Positions 26,512-33,574 of a stretch of DNA of 33,574 nt are shown piece after piece. The stretch spans positions 1 to 33,574 of the forward strand of contig CANCQD010000013.1 of the NCBI GenBank assembly GCA_947380285.1, written 5' to 3'. This DNA comes from Burkholderiaceae bacterium. GTDB lineage: Bacteria > Pseudomonadota > Gammaproteobacteria > Burkholderiales > Burkholderiaceae. The first letter of the stretch is position 1. Each line of letters begins with the position of its first letter. A program made the position numbers and the translations under genes. The notes beneath the pieces were generated by a model. That model was not told the DNA's origin, did no database searches, and saw only the letters and a list, made by a program, of their open reading frames with translations.

Positions 26512-27909
26512 TTATTTCAAATATCGCAACAGCCACTCAGTCATTTTTCCATATGGAGGTCGCGCTGTTTTGCTTCCCTTAAGAAAACTGAGACCCAAGA
26601 AGCCGCGCACTTCAAGAATGGACTTTTGATGACTGAAAGTGTCAAAGCCCGCTTTACCGTGATAGCTGCCCATACCACTGTGGCCAATACCGCCAAAAGG
26701 TAAATCTTCAATAGCAATATGTAAGAGGGTGTCGTTCACAGTGACGCCGCCAGAACGCGTTTCATCTAAGACGCGTTTCATATTCTTTTTATCCTTACCA
26801 AACCAATATAGAGCCAGGGGGCTAGGTTTGTTATTTATATAAGTAATCGCAGCGGAAGTATCTGCAATGGTCACGATCGGCAGAATTGGCCCAAAGATTT
26901 CTTCATGAAGGACTCGCGCCTCTTTCGGAACATTGATCAAGGCAATGGGCTCGAATGGTCTTGCACCAGCGCCAGGATTATTCAGCAAAGGAATCACTTT
27001 TGCACCGCGTTCCAGTGCGTCACTAACTAGGTGTTGCCAGTATTCCAACTGTCTTTCATCAATTGGACCCGTTAATTCTTCTGGTTTGCTAAATTGCATT
27101 TGCGCTGCAGCTTTCAATTCTTGGATGAACGCTTCTTGAATACTTGGCTCAAGCAAAACATAGTCGGGAGCAATGCAGGTTTGTCCACCATTGAGTAACT
27201 TGCCATACACAATCGAGGCAGCAGCATCCTCGAGTTTTGCACTCTTATCAATAATCACAGGTGTTGTACCGCCTAGCTCCAAGGTAACTGGCGTGAGATT
27301 TTCTGCTGCGGCACGCATCACTTTTTTGCCGATTGTTCCTGAGCCAGTAAAAAAGAGATGATTAAAAGGCAGAGCTACAAATTGCTCAGCAACTTCTGGT
27401 CCGCCAGTAGTCACACAGAACTCTGTTGGGTGAAAATACTCTTGAATCAAGCTTGCGATAAATCCCGAGGTGCGTGCACTACGCTCAGAGGGTTTGAGCC
27501 AAACACGATTACCAGCAGCAAAAGCAGCAATAGCTGGAATGAGTGCTAGTTGAACCGGATAGTTCCAGGGGCTCAGAATGCCAATTACTCCGAGGGATTG
27601 ACTTTCAACCCACGCTTGAGAAGCGCCCATGTGAAATGGAGTCTCCCTTTGCTCGGGTTTCATCCATTCCTTGAGGTGCTTCCGGGCGTACTTGCATGAC
27701 TGATAAATCATCTGGCATTCGGCAAGTCGTGTCTCTACTGGATGGCGAACGCCAAAATCAGCGATGAGGGCTTTACAGATTTTCTCTTCGTTTGCTGCAA
27801 TCATTTTTTCAATGCGAGCAATTCGATCCAGCCTCACTTCGAGTGTAGGGTTTGGTTCTGCAGCATAGGCTGCCTTCATTTCATCGAGCTGGATAGTAAA
27901 GCGGTTCAT
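26512..27909 (-). CDS. NAD(P)-dependent aldehyde dehydrogenase, class 3/coniferyl-aldehyde type
   Basis: Oxidises an aldehyde to a carboxylic acid. 465 residues, the short form typical of ALDH3 and coniferyl aldehyde dehydrogenases. Motifs: SPWNYPVQL (113-121), LKPSERS, FFTGSGTIGKKV (186-197), the general base E211 in LELGGTTPVI, and nucleophile C245 in GGQTCIAPDY, ALDH3-like wording. PFGGIGHSGMGSYHGKAGFDTFSH near the end is also family-typical. A hydrophobic/basic C-terminus (FLKGSKTARPPYGKMTEWLL) resembles that of membrane-associated fatty aldehyde dehydrogenases. It is divergent from msrA with 49 bp between. The substrate cannot be read from sequence. Confidence 0.92.
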   Translation of the reverse strand: MNRFTIQLDEMKAAYAAEPNPTLEVRLDRIARIEKMIAANEEKICKALIADFGVRHPVETRLAECQMIYQSCKYARKHLKEWMKPEQRETPFHMGASQAWVESQSLGVIGILSPWNYPVQLALIPAIAAFAAGNRVWLKPSERSARTSGFIASLIQEYFHPTEFCVTTGGPEVAEQFVALPFNHLFFTGSGTIGKKVMRAAAENLTPVTLELGGTTPVIIDKSAKLEDAAASIVYGKLLNGGQTCIAPDYVLLEPSIQEAFIQELKAAAQMQFSKPEELTGPIDERQLEYWQHLVSDALERGAKVIPLLNNPGAGARPFEPIALINVPKEARVLHEEIFGPILPIVTIADTSAAITYINNKPSPLALYWFGKDKKNMKRVLDETRSGGVTVNDTLLHIAIEDLPFGGIGHSGMGSYHGKAGFDTFSHQKSILEVRGFLGLSFLKGSKTARPPYGKMTEWLLRYLK

Positions 27910-27922
27910 AGTGTATTAATTG

Positions 27923-27952
27923 TTGGCAAGCATTTGAATAAGGCATTAGGAT
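27923..27952 (+). promoter_or_regulatory. Promoter of msrA, adjacent to the start codon
   Basis: TTGGCA (27923-27928, five of six consensus bases), 18-bp spacer, TAGGAT (27947-27952), then six bases and ATG at 27959. The AGGA inside this -10 could also act as an SD if transcription starts further upstream, so a leaderless message is possible but not certain. Confidence 0.45.
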
Positions 27953-27958
27953 AAAGCC

Positions 27959-28531
27959 ATGAAAACACATTTAGATAAAAATGAGCCTGTTTTAGAGCGC
28001 GCCACCTTGGGTGGGGGATGTTTTTGGTGTCTTGAAGCGGTTTATCAGCAAATTTCTGGGGTTCGGTCTGTAGTTTCTGGCTATGCCGGGGGCGCAAGAC
28101 CCAATCCGACCTATGAGGCGGTCTGCACTGGCGTATCTGGCCACGCAGAGATTGTGGATATCATGTTCGATCCGCAAGTGGTTTCCTTTCGAGACTTGCT
28201 AGAAATTTTCTTCGTAATTCATGATCCGACTACATTGAACTATCAAGGCAATGATCACGGAACGCAATATCGCTCGGTGATTTTTACTCATAACGAAGAG
28301 CAAACTCAGATTGCGCATGAAGTAGTGCAGGAGCTTGAGGATTCTAAAATCTACTCTAATCCCGTCGTGACGCAGATCGATGCTGCGCCAACCATTTATC
28401 CAGCAGAAGACTATCACCAGAATTATTTTCAGCAACATCCCAATCAGGGTTATTGCATGGCAGTGGTTGCGCCTAAGCTTGCTAAATTTAGAGCTAAATT
28501 TAAATCGTTGATAGCACCCCAATATTCCTGA
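27959..28531 (+). CDS. msrA: Peptide methionine (S)-S-oxide reductase
   Basis: Repairs oxidised methionine in proteins. 190 residues. The signature GGGCFWCLEAVYQQI holds catalytic C21 with C24 nearby; VSGYAGGARPNPTYEAVCTG and YPAEDYHQNYF are conserved; C166 in NQGYCM is a likely resolving cysteine, drawing on thioredoxin. Cytoplasmic, no signal. Start supported by alignment and an AGGA 7 nt before the ATG. Convergent with pdxH, 15 bp apart. Confidence 0.97.
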   Translation: MKTHLDKNEPVLERATLGGGCFWCLEAVYQQISGVRSVVSGYAGGARPNPTYEAVCTGVSGHAEIVDIMFDPQVVSFRDLLEIFFVIHDPTTLNYQGNDHGTQYRSVIFTHNEEQTQIAHEVVQELEDSKIYSNPVVTQIDAAPTIYPAEDYHQNYFQQHPNQGYCMAVVAPKLAKFRAKFKSLIAPQYS

Positions 28532-28546
28532 GGTACTGCAAAAACA

Positions 28547-29182
28547 TTAAGGGGCTAGGCGATTAACCTTCCAGCTAGTTCCCTCTAGCTTGTAATGCAT
28601 GCGGTCATGCAGTCTAGAGGGGCGACCTTGCCAAAATTCAATCTCAGAAGGGCTTAAGCGATATCCGCCCCAATGCTCTGGGCGTGGAGGTGTATCACCA
28701 AACTCGGTTTTAAAGCGCTTTTCTGCTTCTTCCAAGAATTCACGGTTTGGGATAGCGGCACTTTGAGGCGAGGCCCAAGCACCGATTCTAGAGGCGGCTG
28801 GACGTGAATGGAAATACTCATCGCTTTCGGCCGCGCTAACTCGCTCCACAACACCCTGAATGCGTACCTGGCGCTCTAATTCATGCCAATGAAAGAGTAA
28901 AGCAGCCTGCGGACGAATAGCTAAATCTCGACCTTTTTGACTCTCGTAATTGGTAAAAAAGGTAAAGCCATTTTGATCTGCGCCTTTTAGTAAGACAATA
29001 CGTGCTGATGGATTTCCAGCTTGGTCAGCGGTTGCCAAGGTCATGGAGTTGGGTTCTGGGCACTCCGCCTTTACGGCTTGATCAAACCAAAGCTTGAAAA
29101 GCTGTAGAGGGTCATGAGGAACATCGGTCTCTGAGAGTTGACCAAAGGTATAGTTTTTGCGAAGTTGTGCAATGGAGTCCAT
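28547..29182 (-). CDS. pdxH: Pyridoxamine 5'-phosphate oxidase
   Basis: FMN enzyme making pyridoxal 5'-phosphate. 211 residues, normal length. Features: [64 protein letters not shown] for FMN contact, and the C-terminal [13 protein letters not shown] signature. No SD before the ATG; TATACT ends six bases upstream, so a leaderless mRNA is likely. It is divergent from tcdA across only 22 bp, so its -35 lies in tcdA coding sequence. Its product is the cofactor needed by the decarboxylase at 15789, though the two genes are not linked by transcription. Confidence 0.97.
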   Translation of the reverse strand: MDSIAQLRKNYTFGQLSETDVPHDPLQLFKLWFDQAVKAECPEPNSMTLATADQAGNPSARIVLLKGADQNGFTFFTNYESQKGRDLAIRPQAALLFHWHELERQVRIQGVVERVSAAESDEYFHSRPAASRIGAWASPQSAAIPNREFLEEAEKRFKTEFGDTPPRPEHWGGYRLSPSEIEFWQGRPSRLHDRMHYKLEGTSWKVNRLAP

Positions 29183-29188
29183 TTATTC

Positions 29189-29218
29189 AGTATAAAGAGA
29201 AGCTATGGCAGAAGACAA
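29189..29218 (-). promoter_or_regulatory. Promoter of pdxH overlapping the start of tcdA
   Basis: On the minus strand TTGTCT (29213-29218), 18-bp spacer, TATACT (29189-29194), then six bases GAATAA and the pdxH ATG (29182). A plus-strand TATAAA (29191-29196) shares these bases and lies 8 bp before the tcdA ATG. Confidence 0.55.
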
Positions 29219-29978
29219 GGTAGACGGCAGCTTAGAAAATCGACGTTTTGGTGGGGTCTCGCGACTCTACGGGCCGGAGCTGCGTGAACGCTTTCTGAAT
29301 GCAACGGTAGTGGTGGCAGGTCTAGGGGGCGTTGGTTCTTGGGCTGCAGAGGCTTTGGCGCGCACTGGCATTGGACATCTTGTTCTAATTGATTTTGATC
29401 ATATTGCCGAGAGCAATACCAATCGACAGTTGCATGCTTTAGAGGGTCAATATGGCAAAGCTAAAGTTGAGGCGATGACCCAACGTATTTTACAAATTAA
29501 TCCAGAAATTAAGCTAACCGCATATGATGCATTCTTGGAGCCAGAAAATCTTGATCAATTTATTCCAGCAAATGCTTTGGTGTTAGATGCTACTGATTCA
29601 GTGCAAACCAAAATTGCTTTATCGGTATGGGCCGTTAAAAATAATCGAGCTCTTGTAATGTGTGGTGCCGCTGGTGGGAAGTCAGATCCAACCTCAGTTC
29701 GTTGTGATGATCTATCGCGCACTGAACAAGATGCTTTATTGGCTAAGGTACGTCAAGGGTTGAGACAGGATCATGGCTTTTCTAGAAATCTCAAGAAAAA
29801 AATTGGCATTCGTGCGATCTACTCGCATGAGCCACGGACTGGAGCTTCCAGCGGGGGTCTAGCCTGCTCGGGATATGGTTCTACCGTGATGGTCACTGCT
29901 GCCTGTGGACTTGCTGCTGCTGCAGAAATTCTGAATCTCATCTCTCTTCAGCAAGTCTTTCTTAAAAAAGCACCATAA
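29205..29978 (+). CDS. tcdA: tRNA threonylcarbamoyladenosine dehydratase
   Basis: ATP-dependent E1-like enzyme converting t6A37 of tRNA to its cyclic form. 257 residues. The ThiF/MoeB fold is marked by VAGLGGVGSWAAEALARTG (38-56), LIDFDHIAESNTNRQ (61-75), VLDATDSVQTK and the C-terminal SGYGSTVMVTAACGL. It lacks the zinc CxxC pairs of MoeB/ThiF, which fits TcdA. An AGAGAAG lies just before the ATG. Followed by a 223-bp gap. Confidence 0.93.
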   Translation: MAEDKVDGSLENRRFGGVSRLYGPELRERFLNATVVVAGLGGVGSWAAEALARTGIGHLVLIDFDHIAESNTNRQLHALEGQYGKAKVEAMTQRILQINPEIKLTAYDAFLEPENLDQFIPANALVLDATDSVQTKIALSVWAVKNNRALVMCGAAGGKSDPTSVRCDDLSRTEQDALLAKVRQGLRQDHGFSRNLKKKIGIRAIYSHEPRTGASSGGLACSGYGSTVMVTAACGLAAAAEILNLISLQQVFLKKAP

Positions 29979-30201
29979 ATCCTTAAGGGGATTCCCTGTA
30001 GGACATTACTTATTATCTTGCAGTCAGAAATAATTTATTTCAATCCCTGCATTGATTTAAAAGACATTTCATTTTTCCCTCTGCATAAATTTATTCATTT
30101 AATTACTTTAGTAGTTTTTATCCTCTAGTGCTCATTCTCAGTCCTCCCTAGACTTTGCTCCGTTGGTATATCGCCAATGACAATTCGAAAGGAGGTCTCT
30201 C
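29979..30201. other. AT-rich intergenic gap before the permease gene
   Basis: Contains a weak repeat AATCC / GGATT directly after the tcdA stop, a poor terminator at most, and near its end the strong SD AAAGGAGG of the permease. No tRNA, riboswitch consensus or good promoter pair could be recognised. Confidence 0.5.
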
Positions 30202-31584
30202 TTGCAGACTGAACATACTGGCTTAAAACGCCATCTCAAAGTAAGGCATATTCGTTTGATGGCCTTAGGCTCAACGATAGGCGTGGGATTATTTCTGGGG
30301 TCAGCAAGCGCGATTCAGATTGCGGGCCCATCTATCCTTCTGGGTTATTTGCTTGCAGGTATTGTTGCCTTCATTGTCTTGCGCACGCTTGGTGAGATGG
30401 CAGTTCATGAGCCTGTTGCAGGTTCGTTTGCGGCATACGCCAACACCTATGTAGGTCCCTTGGCTGGTTATATGGTGGGTTGGGGTTATTGGACCTACTG
30501 GATCGTGGTTGGCATTGCTGAAGTGACTGCAGTCGGTATTTATATGGGAATTTGGTTTCCTGAGACACCACAGTGGATCTGGGCACTTTCTTCAATTGTG
30601 ATGATGGGCTTGATTAATCTTATTGCCGTAAAGGTATTTGGTGAGTTTGAGTTTTGGTTTGCCTTGATCAAGGTGGTGGCGATCGTTGCAATGATTGCAC
30701 TAGGATTCTCGGTCATCTTATTTGGGTTTACTAACGATTGGCAACCAATTGGTCTGAGTAATTTATGGCAACACGGAGGCTTCTTTCCTAATGGCATTAG
30801 CGGGATGTTGCTGTCATTGCAAATGGTCTTGTTTGCCTATGTGGGTATAGAGATGATTGGCTTGTCCGCGGGCGAGGCCGAGAGCCCACAAAAGACTATT
30901 CCCATGGCAATTGATTCTTTAGCCTGGCGCATTCTGATTTTCTATATGGGTGCGATCCTAGTAATCTTAGCGATCTTCCCTTGGAATCAAGTGGGCCAGC
31001 AAGGTAGCCCTTTTGTGGTGATGTTCGAGCGACTGGGTTTGCGAGAGGCGGCAGGCTTAATTAACTTTGTGGTGATCACAGCAGCACTCTCCTCTTGTAA
31101 TGCTGGCATCTTTAGTGGCGGACGTTTGTTGTACTCCTTATCGTCCAACGGATACGCTCCCAAATCTTTTGCAAAGCTCTCAAAGTATGGAGTTCCTCAT
31201 CGTGCTGTTATGACTACGGTCGGGGTGTGCATGTCAGGCGTGGTGTTGAATTACTTTGTGCCTGACAAAGCTTTCCAATACATGATGGCCGCAGTGACTT
31301 TTATTGGTTTGATGGTGTGGGTCGCAATTCTCATTACGCAAATCAAGTTCCGACGCTCATTAACTAAATCCCAAGTAGCCGAGTTGGCATATCGCGCACC
31401 TTGGTGGCCGTATTCCTCGTGGTTTGCTCTGGCATTTATTAGTTTGGTAGTGGTGCTGATGGGCTTTCATGAGGATGCACGGATCGCCTTAATAGTGGGG
31501 CCGTGTTTATTGGGCGTGTATCTCGTGATGTTTTACATCGTGGGCTTACATCGAAAAACAGCAATCAAGCGTGACTTTAAATAA
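30202..31584 (+). CDS. Amino acid permease (APC superfamily, AAT family)
   Basis: 460 residues, 12 predicted membrane segments. The AAT-family opening RHIRLMALGSTIGVGLFLGSASAIQ (helix 1 with the substrate-binding GSTIGVGLF break) is clear, followed by GEMAVHEPVAGSFAAYA, the EIMIGLSAGEAESPQKTIP-like segment (EMIGLSAGEAESPQKTIP here) and FSGGRLLYSLSSNGYAPK. Relatives include CycA, AnsP and ProY, proton symporters. The start is TTG at 30202, chosen because AAAGGAGG lies 6 nt upstream. The alanine dehydrogenase gene follows after 12 bases, so alanine, glycine or D-alanine is the likeliest substrate (inference from context). Confidence 0.92.
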   Translation: MQTEHTGLKRHLKVRHIRLMALGSTIGVGLFLGSASAIQIAGPSILLGYLLAGIVAFIVLRTLGEMAVHEPVAGSFAAYANTYVGPLAGYMVGWGYWTYWIVVGIAEVTAVGIYMGIWFPETPQWIWALSSIVMMGLINLIAVKVFGEFEFWFALIKVVAIVAMIALGFSVILFGFTNDWQPIGLSNLWQHGGFFPNGISGMLLSLQMVLFAYVGIEMIGLSAGEAESPQKTIPMAIDSLAWRILIFYMGAILVILAIFPWNQVGQQGSPFVVMFERLGLREAAGLINFVVITAALSSCNAGIFSGGRLLYSLSSNGYAPKSFAKLSKYGVPHRAVMTTVGVCMSGVVLNYFVPDKAFQYMMAAVTFIGLMVWVAILITQIKFRRSLTKSQVAELAYRAPWWPYSSWFALAFISLVVVLMGFHEDARIALIVGPCLLGVYLVMFYIVGLHRKTAIKRDFK

Positions 31585-31596
31585 TAGGAGATAGCA

Positions 31597-32715
31597 ATGA
31601 TTATTGGCGTACCTCAAGAGGTAAAAAATAATGAGTTTCGAGTAGGCTTAACGCCGGGTAATGTCAGTGGGCTTTGTAAGCAGGGCCACTCTGTCCTTGT
31701 CCAGCGAGGCGCTGGTGAGCAAATTGGCTTAAGTGATGAGGCTTATCGAATTGCCGGAGCCAGTCTAGTGAATAGTGCAGCAGAAGTATTTCACAGGGCG
31801 GAGATGATTGTGAAAGTCAAAGAGCCTCAGGCGCAAGAATGCGCCATGTTGCGCGAGGACCAAATTCTGTTTACTTATTTACATCTGGCGCCAGATCCTA
31901 AACAAACTAAGGCCTTACTGCAGTCAGGAGCAACTTGTATTGCCTATGAAACTGTTACTGCTATGAATGGTGCTCTGCCGCTATTGGCGCCCATGAGTGA
32001 AGTGGCTGGTCGGATGTCGATTCAGGCAGCTGCATCGCATTTAGAAAAAACTAATGGTGGCTTGGGTGTGCTGATGGCTGGCGTTCCTGGTGTCTCACCA
32101 GCAAAAATTGTCATACTAGGAGGTGGCGTCGTGGGCCGTAACGCTTTGCAAATGGCAGTCGGCATGGGGGCTGATGTTTGTATCTTTGATCGTGATATTG
32201 ATCGCTTGCGTCAGATCGATATGTTCTATGGTAATCGCGTTAGAACTTTTTATTCTGATAGTTTGCTGATTGAGCAAGAGGTATGTGAAGCTGATGTCGT
32301 AATTGGAGCAGTCTTACTGCCTGGTGCAGCAGCTCCCAAGTTGGTAACGCGCGAAATGATTAAAACAATGAAGCCTGGTTCGGTTGTGGTAGATGTTGCC
32401 ATTGATCAAGGCGGCTGTTTTGAAACATCCAAACCGACTACGCATGCTGACCCAACTTTTTTGGTGGACGGTGTGCTGCATTATTGTGTGGCCAATATGC
32501 CCGGAGCAGTTGCGAGAACATCTACCTTTGCTTTAACCAATGCGACTTATCCGTTTGTTGAGGCTTTGGCAAACCGCGGAGTGATCAAGGCACTCTCAAT
32601 AGATCATCACTTGCGTAATGGTTTGAGTGTGCACAAAGGGATGCTGACATCAAAGCCGGTTGCAATGGCTCAGGGCCTGGACTATGCACTGGCTGAGGAG
32701 CTTTTAGTGGCGTAG
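31597..32715 (+). CDS. ald: Alanine dehydrogenase
   Basis: NAD-dependent, reversibly deaminates L-alanine to pyruvate and ammonium. 372 residues, the family norm. Active-site residues are present: R15 in NNEFRVGLTP, K75 in VKVKEP, H96 in YLHLAPD, and the Asp in VDVAIDQGGCFETS. The Rossmann glycine motif appears as ILGGGVVGRNALQMAVGMGA. SD AGGAGA is 5 nt before the ATG. It lies downstream of the permease in an evident two-gene operon for use of alanine as carbon and nitrogen source. No Lrp-type regulator is adjacent. Confidence 0.97.
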   Translation: MIIGVPQEVKNNEFRVGLTPGNVSGLCKQGHSVLVQRGAGEQIGLSDEAYRIAGASLVNSAAEVFHRAEMIVKVKEPQAQECAMLREDQILFTYLHLAPDPKQTKALLQSGATCIAYETVTAMNGALPLLAPMSEVAGRMSIQAAASHLEKTNGGLGVLMAGVPGVSPAKIVILGGGVVGRNALQMAVGMGADVCIFDRDIDRLRQIDMFYGNRVRTFYSDSLLIEQEVCEADVVIGAVLLPGAAAPKLVTREMIKTMKPGSVVVDVAIDQGGCFETSKPTTHADPTFLVDGVLHYCVANMPGAVARTSTFALTNATYPFVEALANRGVIKALSIDHHLRNGLSVHKGMLTSKPVAMAQGLDYALAEELLVA

Positions 32716-32733
32716 CAATATATATCCAAAATG

Positions 32734-32796
32734 AGTGGGTCCAGTGAGTGCTAGGATTTAAACTATCCCTGACACGCAAAACTTACTGGACCTACT
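32734..32796 (+). repeat. Long inverted repeat between ald and the GDT1-family gene
   Basis: Arms 32734-32749 and 32781-32796 pair over about 16 positions: a perfect core GGTCCAGT / ACTGGACC extended on both sides, with G-U pairs. The 31-base loop holds a small GGAT / ATCC hairpin. There is no T run after it, so it is not a standard terminator. It ends 6 bases before the next ATG, so in RNA it would occupy the leader of that gene. Confidence 0.7.
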
Positions 32797-32802
32797 TCAT
32801 TT

Positions 32803-33378
32803 ATGGATTTTTCAGCCTTAACCCTCTCTGCTGGGGTAGTTGCTCTGGCGGAGATGGGGGATAAAACCCAATTACTCTCATTGATGCTTGCAGCTCGCTA
32901 TCCCAAGCAGGCGTTAGCCATCATTGCAGGCATCTTTATTGCCACAATCGCAAATCATGCTTGCGCTGCCTTATTGGGTCATTGGCTAACCACCTTGTTG
33001 TCACCTGATGTCATGCGTTGGATTTTGGGATTGAGCTTCTTGGGCATTGGTTTGTGGTTATTGGTGCCGGATCATATTGACGATGCGGCTGGCTCTAAGG
33101 TTGCTGACAAAGCCATGCAGGTATTTTTGCTAACAGTGGGATTATTCTTTTTGGCTGAGATGGGCGATAAGACGCAAATTGCGACCATTGCCCTGGGCGC
33201 CCGCTACGAGGATGTAGTTTCTGTAACAGTTGGCACCACATTGGGGATGATGCTGGCAAATGCCCCTGCCGTCTGGATTGGTCAGAAATTCACGAAACGT
33301 ATGCCCATTAAGTGGGTGCATGCAGTGGCAGCCGTCACCTTTATTGCAATTGGCTTGGCTACCCTGATATGGGCCTGA
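32803..33378 (+). CDS. GDT1/TMEM165 family (UPF0016) cation exporter, probably Mn2+
   Basis: 191 residues, six membrane segments in two homologous halves. Each half carries the family motif E-x-G-D-K-T: AEMGDKTQLLSLMLAARYP (16-34) and AEMGDKTQIATIALGARY later. Bacterial and plant members export manganese (MneA-type) or exchange Ca2+/Mn2+. Located in the inner membrane. No SD is seen; the region just upstream is taken by a long inverted repeat. Follows ald by 87 bp but is functionally unrelated to it. Confidence 0.92.
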   Translation: MDFSALTLSAGVVALAEMGDKTQLLSLMLAARYPKQALAIIAGIFIATIANHACAALLGHWLTTLLSPDVMRWILGLSFLGIGLWLLVPDHIDDAAGSKVADKAMQVFLLTVGLFFLAEMGDKTQIATIALGARYEDVVSVTVGTTLGMMLANAPAVWIGQKFTKRMPIKWVHAVAAVTFIAIGLATLIWA

Positions 33379-33411
33379 GATAGCGAGCCAACCTGTCTGC
33401 CAGCCAAGACT

Positions 33412-33417
33412 TAAAAT
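33412..33417 (+). promoter_or_regulatory. -10-like element 6 nt before pepN
   Basis: TAAAAT, five of six consensus bases, followed by AGGCTC and the ATG at 33424. No good -35 is seen. AGG close to the ATG is too near for a usual SD. Confidence 0.35.
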
Positions 33418-33423
33418 AGGCTC

Positions 33424-33574
33424 ATGAAAACTGATCTTCCCCAGAGCTTTCGTAGGCTCGAATACCTCCCGCCTGTATATACCTTTGATCAAGTCGAACT
33501 CGATATCGCTCTGGATCCAGCGCGAACTATTGTGAAAAGTCGTATTGAGGTTTTGCCAGGCAAAAGTTTTAAGG
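33424..33574 (+). CDS. pepN: Aminopeptidase N, N-terminal fragment (runs off the window)
   Basis: Only about 50 residues are visible: MKTDLPQSFRRLEYLPPVYT, then FDQVELDIALDPARTIVKSR. This matches the start of M1-family PepN, where a Y-x-x-P-x-Y segment leads into the first beta strand and the LD-x-x-x-T-V pattern (E. coli: DYRAPDYQITDIDLTFDLDA). The zinc-binding HExxH domain is beyond the window. The full enzyme would be near 870 residues, a cytoplasmic broad-specificity aminopeptidase. Confidence 0.8.
   Translation, partial: MKTDLPQSFRRLEYLPPVYTFDQVELDIALDPARTIVKSRIEVLPGKSFK

Noticed and set aside
29979..30000. Terminator after tcdA
   Set aside because: Only a 5-bp AATCC / GGATT stem without a clear T run; too weak to call.
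32716..32802. yybP-ykoY manganese riboswitch before the GDT1-family gene
   Set aside because: The context is right, but the conserved purine-rich GGGGAGUA loop and the partner loop of that class are not present; only a long imperfect stem is seen.

Overview
The window looks like a chromosomal segment of a small-genome betaproteobacterium of the family Burkholderiaceae, most likely Polynucleobacter or a close relative. The basis is moderate-to-low GC by eye, very tight gene packing, betaproteobacterial neighbour pairs (DUF3460-scpA-panC beside metG, argH back-to-back with hemCD) and many TRAP/TAXI-type proteins. This is inference from gene content; no database was searched. No rRNA, tRNA, CRISPR array, phage or insertion sequence was seen.

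Layout. 1-1750: 3' part of the formyl-CoA:oxalate CoA-transferase gene (frc), coupled to a formyl-transferase/hydrolase whose active-site region resembles the hydrolase domain of 10-formyl-THF dehydrogenase. 1759-9091: the most unusual block. One operon (GNAT acyltransferase, ABC-type binding protein, and a protein fusing two extracytoplasmic sensor modules to an MFS transporter) is divergent from two membrane-anchored TAXI proteins. None of the binding proteins has its usual transporter partner nearby. 9211-15771: housekeeping genes (panC, scpA, DUF3460, metG, fdhD, dcd) and a KirBac-type potassium channel. 15789-18677: a large PLP-dependent basic amino acid decarboxylase, its terminator, and a yefM-yoeB toxin-antitoxin pair with a clear promoter and operator. 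18697-24650: argH followed by TRAP dctQM without a dctP; divergent hemC-hemD; ubiC. 24653-27909: an RhlE-type DEAD-box helicase with a long, hairpin-rich leader, and an aldehyde dehydrogenase. 27959-33574: msrA, pdxH, tcdA, an amino acid permease with alanine dehydrogenase, a GDT1-family cation exporter preceded by a long inverted repeat, and the start of pepN.

How the genes may work together. frc and the formyltransferase handle formyl groups from oxalate; FdhD would support formate oxidation. The permease and alanine dehydrogenase form an alanine/amino acid utilisation pair. The Kir channel and decarboxylase lie close enough to be co-transcribed, and both families are linked to pH or ion homeostasis.

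The two points I consider most worth checking are the 1759-9091 sensor/binding-protein cluster, and a recurring promoter geometry in which a -10-like hexamer ends exactly 6 nt before the start codon (dcd, argH, msrA, pdxH, pepN), suggesting leaderless mRNAs.
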